Shown: positions 43,682 through 53,096, numbered from the stretch's first letter. The stretch: 64,000 nucleotides of DNA from Paraburkholderia phenoliruptrix (GCF_019511605.1 NZ_JAEUAV010000023.1:53129-117128); one strand, 5' to 3'. Made by a program: numbers and translations. Notes: generated by a model not told the origin, from the letters alone.

Positions 43682-44916
43682 CGACGGCCGTCAAACAGCC
43701 GGGCTGGATCGGCAGGCTCTTTCCCGCGCTCAACGAAGCGCCGCTGCGGCGCTATCTGAGCGGGCAGGTCGCGTCGGTGCTGGGTAGCTGGACACAGAAC
43801 GTCACGTTGAACCTGCTCGTGTATCACCTGTCGGGGTCGGCGGCGATACTCGCGCTGCTCAACTTCCTGTTGTATGGGCCGCAACTGGTGGTCGCGCCCG
43901 TCGCGGGATCGCGCATTCGCGCAGAAAACGCGCGCCGCGTGACGCTGTGCGTGCTTACAGCATCGCTCGTCATGACGGGCAGTCTCATCACGCTGTCTGC
44001 GTTGAATGTGCTGAACGTGCCGCTGATTCTCGCTCATGCGCTCGCGATCGGTATTTCGAGTGCGATCGAGGTGCCCGCGCGTCAGGTATTGCTGCTCACG
44101 AGCCTGCGCGACGCGAGCCTGACGTCGAACGCCGTCGCGATGAATACGATGGTCTACAACGTCGGACGCATGGTAGGCCCGACAATTGCGGGATTCGTTT
44201 ATCCGAGCCTCGGGCCGAGAGCATCGTTCGCGATCTACGCGCTGGCGCTCTGTTTCATGGCGATCTGCGTGCGATCGATTCGCCTGTCTTCGGACGTGCG
44301 CGCGTCGCGCCCGGAAAGCAGCCTGCGCGACGCCGTCGGCTACGTGATGTCGGACGCTTTTTCCGCGCGCTATCTGCCGATTCTCGCGTGCATCGGCCTG
44401 TTTGCGGCGAGCTACCAGACGCTCGTGCCGCTGCTCGCGGATCGTGCGTTCCACGACGCCGCGCGCTTTACGGGCGTGTTCTTCGCGTGCGCTGGCGCGG
44501 GTTCGTTGAGTTCGGCCGTGCTGCTCTCGTCGGCGCTCGGACCGCGGGCGTCGGCGCGGTTCATCGCGTGGGCGCCGTGGACCGCGATCCTCGCGCTGAT
44601 GGTGCTCGCCACGACCAACGCGGTGACGGCGTCGATGCCGGCGTTCTACGCGCTGGGGTTCAGTCTCACGTTCGCGGCGACATCGACGAACGCGACGATC
44701 CAGCGGCGCTGTCCGGAGCACGTGCGCGGCGGACTCGTCGGCATGTACGGCATGGCCTACAACGGAACCATGCCGTTCGGCTATCTGCTCGTCGGCACCG
44801 TATCCGAGGCGCTCGGCGTGCGTCACACATTTGCGGCGATGGCGGCAGTGCTCGCAGTGGGCATCGTATCCATCGTCGCATGGCAACGATTCAAACTACA
44901 GCGCGAAGGCGCATAA
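43678..44916 (+). CDS. MFS transporter (EntS-like efflux type)
   Basis: A 412-residue carrier of the DHA3/EntS type: PLRRYLSGQVASVLGSWTQNVTLNLLVYHLSGSA at helix 1, LLNFLLYGPQLVVAPVAGSRI, and SAIEVPARQVLLLTSL. This group is usually an exporter. The start overlaps the previous stop (ATGA). It follows a symporter and precedes an ACS carrier, so it might export an intermediate or toxic product. Confidence 0.88.
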   Translation: MTTAVKQPGWIGRLFPALNEAPLRRYLSGQVASVLGSWTQNVTLNLLVYHLSGSAAILALLNFLLYGPQLVVAPVAGSRIRAENARRVTLCVLTASLVMTGSLITLSALNVLNVPLILAHALAIGISSAIEVPARQVLLLTSLRDASLTSNAVAMNTMVYNVGRMVGPTIAGFVYPSLGPRASFAIYALALCFMAICVRSIRLSSDVRASRPESSLRDAVGYVMSDAFSARYLPILACIGLFAASYQTLVPLLADRAFHDAARFTGVFFACAGAGSLSSAVLLSSALGPRASARFIAWAPWTAILALMVLATTNAVTASMPAFYALGFSLTFAATSTNATIQRRCPEHVRGGLVGMYGMAYNGTMPFGYLLVGTVSEALGVRHTFAAMAAVLAVGIVSIVAWQRFKLQREGA

Positions 44917-44930
44917 AGGCGGAGACGATC

Positions 44931-46247
44931 ATGTCAATTGCAAGCAACGCGACCCTCGAGCATCAGACGATGCGCAAGGTCATCTGGCGGCTCCTGCCAT
45001 TCCTGATGATCTGCTATTTGATGGCGTTTATCGATCGTGGCAACGTCGGCATGGCGTCGCTTCAGATGAACCACGACATCGGGATGTCCGCGAAAGTGTT
45101 CGGATTCGGCGCGAGTCTTTTCTTCGTGTCCTACTTCATCTGCGAAGTGCCGAGCAACCTGGCGCTCGAAAAGTACGGCGCACGCGTCTGGATCGCGCGA
45201 ATCATGATCACGTGGGGTCTCGTGTCGGCAGCGACCGCGCTCGTGCACAACGCCACGACGTTCTACATTTTGCGCTTTCTGCTCGGCGCGGCCGAGGCCG
45301 GCTTCGCCCCGGGCGTGCTGCTCTATCTTTCCTACTGGGTTCCGAAGGCGTACCGCGCGCGCGTGGTCGCGACCTTCATGGTCTCGATTCCGGCGGCCAG
45401 CTTCATCGGCTCGCCCATCTCGGCGCTGTTGCTGCAGATGGACGGCCTCGCGGGCCTGCGTGGCTGGCACTGGCTGTTCATCCTTGAAGGCCTGCCGACG
45501 GTTCTGCTCGGCATCGCATGTCTGTTCATGCTGACGGACAAGCCGGCAAAGGCGACATGGCTGAATGAAGACGAGCGCAGGTGGCTGCTCGGCGCACTCG
45601 CCGCGGAGAGCGCACAGCCAAAGAAGGTGGCCGCGATGCCGCTGACCAGGCTCTTTCGCAACCGCTACGTGCTGTGCCTCGCGCTCGTCGATACATGTGC
45701 TTCTGCTGCCGGCAGCACGCTGTCAGTGTGGCAGCCGCAATTGTTGAAGTCCTACGGGCTTTCCGTGCTGCAGACGGGCATGCTGAACGCCGTGCCGTAT
45801 GCGTTGGCGTCCATACTGATGATCTTTTGGGGCCGTCACTCCGACCGCACGAAGGAGCATCGCTGGCATACCGTGGTGCCGATGCTGATGATCGGCGGCG
45901 GTCTTTTCGCGACTTCGCTCAGTGGCTCGCTGCTGCCCACGGTGTGCATGCTTTGCTCCGTGCTGATCGGCGCCTATGCGTTCAAGGGACCGTTCTGGGC
46001 GCTTGCATCGGACATGTTGTCGAACAGCACAATCGCAGCGGGGTTGGCCACGGTGAATGCGATTGCGAATCTTCTGGGCGGCGGCCTCATGGTGAACGTC
46101 TACGGCTGGGTCAAGGAGGCGACCGGCAGCTACTCGCTTGCGCTCATGCCGCTTGGCATTCTGACGCTGGTCAGCGTCGCGACGCTGCTTATTCTGACGC
46201 GCAAGGGGCAATCTGGGCGTGTGGTCGGTAAGACGGAGGCGGCGTGA
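44931..46247 (+). CDS. MFS transporter, ACS family
   Basis: A 438-residue carrier of the anion:cation symporter group: LPFLMICYLMAFIDRGNVGMASLQMNHDIGMS, SYFICEVPSNLALEKYGARVWIARIMITWG, and LGAAEAGFAPGVLLYLSYWVP. GGAGA lies 6 bases before the ATG at 44931. It resembles the carrier at 38776 in type but is not a recent copy. It is the fourth MFS gene between 38 and 46 kb. Confidence 0.92.
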   Translation: MSIASNATLEHQTMRKVIWRLLPFLMICYLMAFIDRGNVGMASLQMNHDIGMSAKVFGFGASLFFVSYFICEVPSNLALEKYGARVWIARIMITWGLVSAATALVHNATTFYILRFLLGAAEAGFAPGVLLYLSYWVPKAYRARVVATFMVSIPAASFIGSPISALLLQMDGLAGLRGWHWLFILEGLPTVLLGIACLFMLTDKPAKATWLNEDERRWLLGALAAESAQPKKVAAMPLTRLFRNRYVLCLALVDTCASAAGSTLSVWQPQLLKSYGLSVLQTGMLNAVPYALASILMIFWGRHSDRTKEHRWHTVVPMLMIGGGLFATSLSGSLLPTVCMLCSVLIGAYAFKGPFWALASDMLSNSTIAAGLATVNAIANLLGGGLMVNVYGWVKEATGSYSLALMPLGILTLVSVATLLILTRKGQSGRVVGKTEAA

Positions 46248-46249
46248 GC

Positions 46250-47188
46250 ATGAAAGAACTTTCGCGACGTGGATTTCTGGAGCTGGCCTGCGCTTCGGTC
46301 GCGGCAGCCGCGCTGCCGCGAGCGGCGACAGCAGGACAAACATGGTCGAGCGGCTCCGAGCGTCCGTCGTTCTCATTGCCGGAGAATGCCGTCGATTGCC
46401 ACATGCACATCTATGACGATCGTTTCCCGGTAGCACCCGGCACCAGGCTGCGACCGCCCAATGCGACGGTCGAGCAATATCGGCAGTTGCAGAAACGGCT
46501 TGGAATGCGACGGAATGTCGTCGTCACGCCATCGACGTACGGCACCGACAACCGGTGCACTGTGGAAGCGTTAAAGCGCTTTGGCAACGACGCGCGCGGC
46601 ATTGCGGTCGTCGATACGTCGGTGACCGGGCAGGAGCTTCAGGCGTTGAACAGCGCCGGTGTCCGGGGCATCCGGTTCAACCTGAGCTATCCGGGTGCGA
46701 CGACGCTGGAGATGCTCGCGCCGCTGGCAGAGCGTATCGCTTCCTTGCAATGGCACGTCGAACTGGTCGTGCAGGGCGAGCGGCTTCCGCAGCTGGAGCG
46801 GCACCTCGCGGCGTTGCCTTGCCCGCTGGTCATCGACCATATCGCCCATGTGCCGCAGCCCGGCGGAGCGTCAAGCGAAGTGCTGCGCACGGCGCAGCGT
46901 CTGGTCGAGAAGGGCAATACATGGATTACCCTATCGGGGCCCTATGTGGACAGCAAGACAGGCGCGCCGCGTTACGAAGACGTGGCGCCGGTCGCCAGTG
47001 CATTCATCGCCATGGCGCCCGAGCGCATGCTCTGGGGCACGGACTGGCCGCATCCGACGCAGACCGCCGGCAAGCCCGACGACGCCAGCCTTGTCGATCT
47101 CATCGCGAGCTGGATTGGGCGGCCGGAGTGGCAGCAGATGATATTTGTGACAAACCCGACAAAACTTTACGGCTTTGATGCTGCGTAG
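46250..47188 (+). CDS. Tat-exported amidohydrolase, 2-pyrone-4,6-dicarboxylate hydrolase (LigI)-like
   Basis: A ~312-residue protein. The N-terminus is a twin-arginine signal (SRRGFLELACASVAAAALPRAATA), then VDCHMHIYDDRFPV with two His, RGIRFNLSYPG, LVIDHIAHVPQPGG and RMLWGTDWPHPT with the catalytic Asp, as in LigI-type lactonases. GGAGG precedes both a GTG at 46244, which overlaps the previous stop, and the ATG at 46250; I prefer the ATG. A Tat signal on this family implies lactone hydrolysis in the periplasm before uptake by the neighbouring carriers. Confidence 0.87.
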   Translation: MKELSRRGFLELACASVAAAALPRAATAGQTWSSGSERPSFSLPENAVDCHMHIYDDRFPVAPGTRLRPPNATVEQYRQLQKRLGMRRNVVVTPSTYGTDNRCTVEALKRFGNDARGIAVVDTSVTGQELQALNSAGVRGIRFNLSYPGATTLEMLAPLAERIASLQWHVELVVQGERLPQLERHLAALPCPLVIDHIAHVPQPGGASSEVLRTAQRLVEKGNTWITLSGPYVDSKTGAPRYEDVAPVASAFIAMAPERMLWGTDWPHPTQTAGKPDDASLVDLIASWIGRPEWQQMIFVTNPTKLYGFDAA

Positions 47189-47331
47189 GAGTTTCGCTCC
47201 CGCGGCGACTTCGAGGCTCTGTTCGAGGAATGTGCGCGCGACGGTAGGGGAGGTCGGCGCGCGTACGATCTGCGCGTGTTTCAGTTTGTGCATGAAGAAC
47301 GGGGCGTAGGCGTTGCCTTTGAAGGGTGGAC

Positions 47332-48234
47332 TCAGATTTGTGCGCCCCGCCGCAACGCCGCCATCTCCTCATTTACGAGTTCGAGAAAAGCGCCGACCAC
47401 CGGATTGCCCCGCGGCGTTTGCGGATAGAGCGTAAAGCCGCGAAACCATATCTCCGGCGCGAACGGCCGGAACACGATGCGCGTCGGATCGGCATCTACA
47501 GTCACGAGTGGATTGACGATGCCCACGCCCGCGCCGCGCATCACGAGTGCGCAGATGGTCGCGCCATACGGCGTCTCGATGGCGGGCACCTGATCGGCGC
47601 CCGCCGGCCGCAGCGCGCGATCCAGCGCTGCGCGCGTATCGTCCGCATAGGAAGGCAGGATGAGCCGTTCGCCACGCAAGTCGGCCCCGCGAATCCGCGT
47701 GCGCGCCGCGAGCGCATGACATGCTGGCAACGCGCATAGCCCCGCCAGCTCGTACAGCTCCGCGCTCGTCACGCCGAACGCATCCGGCGTGGTTGTCGCG
47801 AAGCCCAGGTCGCAGTGTCCTGACGACACCCAGCGCTGGATCGTGCTCTCGCTGCGCATTTCGAGCGACACCGCGACGCGCGGATGGGCGTCCGCGAACC
47901 GCGCGATCACGGCAGGCAGAAACGACAGCGCGAGGACGGGTGCAGCCACGATGCGTAGCCGTCCGCTGCCGAGCTCGAGAATTTCCCGCGCTGAATGCTG
48001 CAGCTTCTCAAGGCCGACGAAGCTGCGTTCGACCTCCCGATAGAACGCACTGCCCGCATCGGTGGCATGAATGCGCCCGCCGTTGCGCACGAACAGCGTC
48101 AGGCCCGTCGCGGCCTCCAGTTCCGCGATCAACCGGCTGATGCTCGGTTGCGACGTGCCGAGTTCTTCGGCGGCTGCCGTCATGGAACCGCGCAGCATGA
48201 CCAGCCGGAACGCCTCCACCTGCCTCAGATTCAT
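47332..48234 (-). CDS. LysR-family transcriptional regulator
   Basis: A 300-residue LysR protein: MNLRQVEAFRLVMLRGSMTAAAEELGTSQPSISRLIAELE helix-turn-helix, then GSGRLRIVAAPVLALSFLPAVIARF at the start of the effector domain. GGAGAAAACG precedes the ATG at 48234. It resembles regulators of opine or octopine/nopaline catabolism (OccR/NocR type). It is divergent from an FAD oxidase gene and probably controls the oxidase/transport cluster that follows. Confidence 0.9.
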   Translation of the reverse strand: MNLRQVEAFRLVMLRGSMTAAAEELGTSQPSISRLIAELEAATGLTLFVRNGGRIHATDAGSAFYREVERSFVGLEKLQHSAREILELGSGRLRIVAAPVLALSFLPAVIARFADAHPRVAVSLEMRSESTIQRWVSSGHCDLGFATTTPDAFGVTSAELYELAGLCALPACHALAARTRIRGADLRGERLILPSYADDTRAALDRALRPAGADQVPAIETPYGATICALVMRGAGVGIVNPLVTVDADPTRIVFRPFAPEIWFRGFTLYPQTPRGNPVVGAFLELVNEEMAALRRGAQI

Positions 48235-48355
48235 CGTTTTCTCCGGGCGTGGGCCGCGCAAACAGCGGCCCCGAGCCGTCAGCTTGCCATATCAGAAATG
48301 AATGGAAGTCGTTTTTGGCGCTATTTGACCGGATGATTTGCGAGGGCGACACTTG

Positions 48356-48372
48356 GTTCGAATCAAGCGAAC
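48356..48372. promoter_or_regulatory. Inverted repeat GTTCG-N7-CGAAC before the FAD oxidase gene
   Basis: A perfect 5-bp inverted repeat with a 7-base spacer ends 12 bases before the FAD oxidase ATG, in the 150-base region shared with the divergent LysR gene. It may be a LysR-type site or part of the leader. Only the symmetry supports it. Confidence 0.3.
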
Positions 48373-48384
48373 AGGGTTGAGTTC

Positions 48385-49710
48385 ATGCGTCCCGATGCGT
48401 TGCTGTTTCACGAAACCTTCCGCTGCACCCCGTACTGGTGGGACGCCGCACCGCCGGAGGTCGCGCCCGAGCCGTTGCCCGCGAAGGCCGACCTCGCCAT
48501 TGTCGGCAGCGGATATTGCGGACTGTCGGCTGGGGCAGAGGCTGCGAAACATGGCGCGCGGGTCGCGATACTGGATGCGGCCGAGATCGGCGCGGGCGCG
48601 AGCACGCGCAGCGGCGGCATGGTGTCGAGCGGCCAGAAGCTCGCGCTGACCGACGCCATTCGCGGCGTGTCCGCCGAACGTCTCACGCGTCTGATGCAGG
48701 AGTCGATGGCGAGCTTCGACTATCTGAAGCAGATTGTCGCCGACGAATCACTCGACGCCGACCTGCGTATCACCGGCCGCTTTTTCGGCGCCTATACGCC
48801 CGCGCATTTCAACGTGCTGCGTCGTCAGGGCCAGTTGTTGCGCGAGAAGACCGGCGTTACCGTGCATCTGATCGACCGCGATGCGCAGCGCGGCATCATC
48901 GGCTCCGACTATTACTACGGCGGCATTCTCATCGACGAATACGGCGGACTGCATACCGCGAAATATCATCGTGCGCTGCGCCACCTCGCGCGCCGGCGCG
49001 GCGCGACGCTGCACTCGCATGCGGCGGTGAAGCGGATCGAACCAACGGGCAACACGGGTTTTCGTGTCCATACTGTGCGCGGCGTGCTCGATGCAGACCG
49101 GGTGCTCGTCGCCACCAACGGCTACACCGGAGCGCTGCTGCCGTTCTTCTCGCGCCGCGTGCTTCCCGTCGCGAGTTATCAGATTGCCACCGAGCCGCTA
49201 CCCGAGGGCCTCATGCACGTGCTCAATCCGGGTCACCGCATGGTCAGCGATTCGAAGCGCAATCTCTTCTACGCGCGCCCGTCGCCGGACGGCACGCGAA
49301 TGATTTTCGGGTCCAGGCCCGCTATCCGCGAGATCGACGAACGCGAGGCCGCGCGGCGGCTGTACGCGCAGCTCGTGCAATTGTGGCCCGCGCTCAGGGA
49401 CGTACGCGTCACGCATGCGTGGAAAGGCTTTGTCGCGATGACCGGGGACAGGCTCGCACACATTGGCCAGCACGACGGTGTTCACTACGCGCTCGGCTGC
49501 AACGGCAACGGCGTTGCGCTCATGAGTTACCTCGGGCATCGCATCGGCAAACACATGGTCGGCGTCGACCAGGATGTCGGTGCGTTCGGCGAAGGGGCGT
49601 TTCCGCTCTCAGGCGCGGGAATGGCCAGCACGCTCGCGGTGCCCGTCGGCAGTGCGCTGTACCGGATCGGGGATATGTGGCACGGCCGTGTGCGAGCAGC
49701 GCTTTCATGA
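48385..49710 (+). CDS. FAD-dependent amine/amino-acid oxidase (DadA/PuuB-like)
   Basis: A 441-residue flavoprotein: PYWWDAAPPE near the N-terminus as in gamma-glutamylputrescine oxidase-type enzymes, LAIVGSGYCGLSAGAEAAKHG as the FAD dinucleotide motif at ~38, AGASTRSGGMVSSGQKL, and GRFFGAYTPAHF. The C-terminal HYALGCNGNGVALMSYLGHRIGK closes the FAD site. The family oxidises secondary amines or D-amino acids. It is followed by a broken ABC ATPase gene and an amino-acid-type importer. Confidence 0.88.
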   Translation: MRPDALLFHETFRCTPYWWDAAPPEVAPEPLPAKADLAIVGSGYCGLSAGAEAAKHGARVAILDAAEIGAGASTRSGGMVSSGQKLALTDAIRGVSAERLTRLMQESMASFDYLKQIVADESLDADLRITGRFFGAYTPAHFNVLRRQGQLLREKTGVTVHLIDRDAQRGIIGSDYYYGGILIDEYGGLHTAKYHRALRHLARRRGATLHSHAAVKRIEPTGNTGFRVHTVRGVLDADRVLVATNGYTGALLPFFSRRVLPVASYQIATEPLPEGLMHVLNPGHRMVSDSKRNLFYARPSPDGTRMIFGSRPAIREIDEREAARRLYAQLVQLWPALRDVRVTHAWKGFVAMTGDRLAHIGQHDGVHYALGCNGNGVALMSYLGHRIGKHMVGVDQDVGAFGEGAFPLSGAGMASTLAVPVGSALYRIGDMWHGRVRAALS

Positions 49711-49761
49711 AGCGAAGTCAAACGCATTCATCAGGAAGCCGAGTTACAGAAAGGAGCCGCG

Positions 49762-50004
49762 ATGATCGAGTTGAACAGGCACGCTGGCGCAGGACGTGAT
49801 GACCATGCTGTGTGTCACGCACGAGATGGGCTTCGCAAGGCGCGTGGCCGACCGCGTATTGTTCATGGACCGCGGCGTCATCGTGGAAGACGATACGCGC
49901 GAGGCCTTTTTTGAGGCTGTTTTTTGAGGCTGTTTTTTGTGGCCTTTTCCGGGCGCCCGCGCTCCGACCGCGCGAGAGACTTTCTCTTGCGCATCCTGCA
50001 TTGA
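49762..50004 (+). pseudogene. Broken amino-acid ABC transporter ATPase (GlnQ/HisP type)
   Basis: AAGGAG precedes an ATG at 49762 reading MIELNRH, the usual start of GlnQ-type ATPases. The sequence then jumps, in another frame from 49784, to LAQDVMTMLCVTHEMGFARRVADRVLFMDRG, the H-loop region near the C-terminus, so about 180 codons including Walker A, signature and Walker B are missing. A 13-base unit TTTTTTGAGGCTG is repeated at 49907-49919 and 49920-49932, with a degenerate third copy, causing a further frame shift. The family-typical tail RARDFLLRIL ends at a stop at 50002-50004. The importer must use another ATPase or be inactive. Confidence 0.8.
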
Positions 50005-50037
50005 GCCAACCGCTGTTCACTCCAAGGGAGCCTCACC

Positions 50038-50850
50038 ATGCGATTACTTCGTCTAGCACGCCAACTCGCCGTGGCCGCATCGTTCCTCGTCGGCGCGACG
50101 ACCGCGGCCCACGCCGCCGATGATGTCGGCACCTTGACGCCCGGCAAGATCGTCGCCGGTGTCGATGCGAACAACAAGCCGTATTCATACATCGACAACG
50201 GCAAGATGACCGGCTTCGACGTGGAACTGGTGCGCGCCATCGCAGCGAAACTCGGCCTCACGGCCGACTTCCGCGCGCAGGATTTTGCGGGCTTGCTGCC
50301 GAGCGTGGCGAATAAGCAGGTCGATCTTGCCGCGGGCTCGATCTCGATCACCAAGGAGCGCCTGAAGATGGTCGACTTTTCCGAAGGCTATTTGACAGGC
50401 CTTTTGAGCGTCGGCACGCTGCCGGACAGCCCTATCGGCGCGGACGTGGCATCGGTCAAGGGCAAGCGCATCGGGGTGGTGCAGGGCACCATCGAGGACA
50501 CGTATTCGCAGAGCTATCTGCCGGGCGCGCAGATCGTCCGCTTTCCGAACATCAACGCGGGCTTTCTCGCGCTGCGCAACAAGTACATCGACGGATACTT
50601 CATCGACAAGACCTTGCTCGAAGGGCTGCAAGGCAAGTATCCGGATCTGAAGCTTGCCGACAGGCTCGATATCTCGGCGTCGAATCTTCCTGCCGGTTTC
50701 CCTATCCGCAAGGGCAACGTGAAGCTCGAAGCGGCGATCAACAAGGCCATCGGCGAACTGGTGGCGGACGGCACCTGGCTCAAGCTCTACCAGCAGTTCA
50801 ATCCGGGCTATCCGAAACCTGATCCGATGCCGCCGTATGCGATGAAGTAA
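50038..50850 (+). CDS. Amino-acid-type ABC transporter substrate-binding protein
   Basis: A 270-residue periplasmic binding protein (SBP_bac_3). The signal peptide ends TTAAHAADD. The mature protein has GKIVAGVDANNKPYSYIDNGKMTGFDVELVRAIAAKLGL, DFAGLLPSVANKQVDLAAGSISITKERLKMVDFSEGY with the ligand-binding Arg and Asp pattern, and WLKLYQQFNPGYPKP at the end. CCAAGGGAG lies upstream of the ATG. It binds a polar amino acid, opine or amine; the specific ligand is unknown. Confidence 0.92.
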   Translation: MRLLRLARQLAVAASFLVGATTAAHAADDVGTLTPGKIVAGVDANNKPYSYIDNGKMTGFDVELVRAIAAKLGLTADFRAQDFAGLLPSVANKQVDLAAGSISITKERLKMVDFSEGYLTGLLSVGTLPDSPIGADVASVKGKRIGVVQGTIEDTYSQSYLPGAQIVRFPNINAGFLALRNKYIDGYFIDKTLLEGLQGKYPDLKLADRLDISASNLPAGFPIRKGNVKLEAAINKAIGELVADGTWLKLYQQFNPGYPKPDPMPPYAMK

Positions 50851-50904
50851 CCGCCGGCCATTGTTGCTTCGCCACGCATCGTCAAGCGCAAGGAGAAAGT
50901 CGCC

Positions 50905-51702
50905 ATGAACGCATTCCTGCAGAACTTCCTGGATTGGCCGCTGCTCGTCGAATCGCTGCCGACGCTGATCGGCACGGGTCTCGTCAACACGCTGATCCTG
51001 TCGGTGATCTCGACTGCGCTCGGCATCGTGGTGGGAATGGCGCTGGCGCTCTGCGCAGTGTCGCACACGCGCTGGCTAACCTGGCCCGTGCGCGTCTTCG
51101 TCGACATTTTCCGCGGTCTGCCCGCCGCGCTGGTCATCCTCGTGGTCGGACAGGGACTGGCGCCCGTTGGACTGCTGGTGTTCGGGCCGAATCCGTATCC
51201 ACTGGCGATCGTCGCGCTGGCGCTGGTGTCGTCGGCATATATCGCGGAGATTTTTCGCTCAGGCATCCAAAGCGTCGGACGAGGACAGATGTCGGCGTGC
51301 CAGGCGCTCGGCATGACGTATTGGAGCGGCATGCGTCATGTGATCGTGCCGCAGGGAGTGCGGCGCATCCTGCCCGCGCTCGCCAATCAGTTCATTTCCA
51401 TCGTCAAGGATTCGAGCCTCGTCTACTTTCTCGGGTTGCTCACTTCCCAGCGCGATCTGTTCACCATTGGGCAAAACGCGGCAGTCAATACGGCCAACCT
51501 GTCGCCGCTCGTCGCGGCAGGTGCCGTATACCTGCTCATCACGGTGCCACTCACGCACGCAATCAACCACCTGGACCGTTGGACCAACCGATTTATCAAT
51601 CCGGTCGCGCGCCGGCAAAAGGCGTCTCGCGCCGCGCGCCTCATGCGCCACGAGGAAGCACTGCAATCGCGGACGGCGGCCGTGGCCGAGCGTCGTCCGT
51701 AA
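50905..51702 (+). CDS. Amino-acid-type ABC transporter permease (HisM/GlnP type)
   Basis: A 265-residue inner-membrane permease with about five helices. GTGLVNTLILSVISTALGIVVGMALAL at helix 1, VDIFRGLPAALVILVV, and the ATPase-coupling EAA loop SSAYIAEIFRSGIQSVGRGQMSACQALGM are typical. AAGGAGA precedes the ATG at 50905. It lies 54 bases after the binding-protein gene. The cognate ATPase gene upstream is broken. Confidence 0.92.
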   Translation: MNAFLQNFLDWPLLVESLPTLIGTGLVNTLILSVISTALGIVVGMALALCAVSHTRWLTWPVRVFVDIFRGLPAALVILVVGQGLAPVGLLVFGPNPYPLAIVALALVSSAYIAEIFRSGIQSVGRGQMSACQALGMTYWSGMRHVIVPQGVRRILPALANQFISIVKDSSLVYFLGLLTSQRDLFTIGQNAAVNTANLSPLVAAGAVYLLITVPLTHAINHLDRWTNRFINPVARRQKASRAARLMRHEEALQSRTAAVAERRP

Positions 51703-51725
51703 CTCTCACTTCGATAGAAGAAACC

Positions 51726-53066
51726 ATGGGTCCTAAAGTCGACACCGTCGCAGACGATATAAAACTGCCCGAACGCGCCGATGTGGTCGTGATCGGCGGC
51801 GGCATCATCGGCGTATCAACGGCGCTTGCGCTGCACGAGAAAGGGCTGTCCGTCGCGCTGTGCGAGAAGGGGCATATCGCCGGCGAGCAGTCAAGCCGCA
51901 ACTGGGGCTGGGTGCGCGTCACGAGGCGAGATCCTCGCGAGGTCCTGCTCAGCATCGAGAGCCTCAAGATCTGGCGCACGCTCGACCAGAAGCTCGGCAT
52001 CGACACCGGCTTCAACCCGTGCGGCATCCTGTACGTATCGAACGATGACGCCGTGCTCGAGCGTCACCGCGATTGGCTCAAGCGCGCCCGCGAGATAGCC
52101 GGCGACCAGGCCTTCGACACGCGAGAGGTGGACGCGGGAGAAATCGCAGGGCTGTTGCCCGGCGCCACGCAGACCTTCAAAGGGGGCATCTTCACGCCCG
52201 GAGATGCCCGCGCCGAACCACAAAAGGCCGCGCCCGCCATCGCCAACGCGCTGCGACGCAAGGGCGTCAGCATTCTGACGCCATGCGCGGTGCGCGGCAT
52301 CGAGACGAGCGGCGGTCGCGCGAGCGCGGTGGTCACCGAACACGGGACGATTCGCTGCGATGCGGTCGTCGTCGCAGGCGGCGCATGGACACGCTATTTC
52401 TGTGGAAATCTGGGCGTGGAGCTGCCGCAATTGCTCACGCGTGCGTCCGTGCTGCGCACCGAGCCGCTTGAAGGCGGTCCCTCCTGCAGCACCAATAACG
52501 AGGAATTCGCGTTTCGCAAGCGTGCGGACGGCGGCTACACGGTCGCGTACGGCTTACGCACGCACGCTGATCTGACGCCCGACTCGTTCCGGCTCTTCTT
52601 CAAGTACATCGAAGCATTAAAGAGCCAGATGGGTTCGTTGCAGATTCACATTGGCAAGCGTTTCTTCGACGAACTCAAGCGGCCGCGCCGCTGGTCGCTC
52701 AGCGAATCGACGGTGTTCGAGCATGTTCGCACGCTCGATCCGGACCCCATGGTGGCATACGTCGACAAAGGCCTGAAAGCCTTCACCGAAACGTTTCCGC
52801 AATTCTCCGGCGCGCGCATCGCGCAGCGGTGGGCCGGGTATATCGACGTGACACCGGACGCAATCCCCGTCATCTCTCACGTTGCGCGTGTGCCGGGCAT
52901 GTTCATCGGCACCGGGTTCTCGGGACACGGCTTCGGCATCGGGCCGGGCGCGGGCCGGTTGATGGCGGACCTCGTCAACGGCGACGCGCCGCTCGTCGAT
53001 CCGCACGCGTTCCGTCTCGAGCGCTTTAGCGACGGCTCGAAGATCACCATTGACGCGGGCTTCTGA
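51726..53066 (+). CDS. FAD-dependent oxidoreductase (DAO family)
   Basis: A 446-residue flavoenzyme: RADVVVIGGGIIGVSTALALHEKG as the FAD motif near residue 20, EQSSRNWGWVRVTRRDPRE, VVVAGGAWTRYFCGNLG and GFSGHGFGIGPGAGRLMADL. The motif SSRNWGWVR is common in opine- or N-methyl-amino-acid-type oxidases. The frame opens far upstream through the permease gene; the ATG at 51726 is the natural start although its ribosome site is weak. It is the second DAO enzyme of the cluster. Confidence 0.88.
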   Translation: MGPKVDTVADDIKLPERADVVVIGGGIIGVSTALALHEKGLSVALCEKGHIAGEQSSRNWGWVRVTRRDPREVLLSIESLKIWRTLDQKLGIDTGFNPCGILYVSNDDAVLERHRDWLKRAREIAGDQAFDTREVDAGEIAGLLPGATQTFKGGIFTPGDARAEPQKAAPAIANALRRKGVSILTPCAVRGIETSGGRASAVVTEHGTIRCDAVVVAGGAWTRYFCGNLGVELPQLLTRASVLRTEPLEGGPSCSTNNEEFAFRKRADGGYTVAYGLRTHADLTPDSFRLFFKYIEALKSQMGSLQIHIGKRFFDELKRPRRWSLSESTVFEHVRTLDPDPMVAYVDKGLKAFTETFPQFSGARIAQRWAGYIDVTPDAIPVISHVARVPGMFIGTGFSGHGFGIGPGAGRLMADLVNGDAPLVDPHAFRLERFSDGSKITIDAGF

Positions 53067-53096
53067 TAGGGAAGGCCGAAGCACCAGGAATTGCAT

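Noticed and set aside
49907..49944. Short tandem repeats that could suggest a CRISPR-like or phase-variable tract
   Set aside because: Only two full copies of 13 bases inside a dead gene, with no spacers. Best explained by replication slippage.
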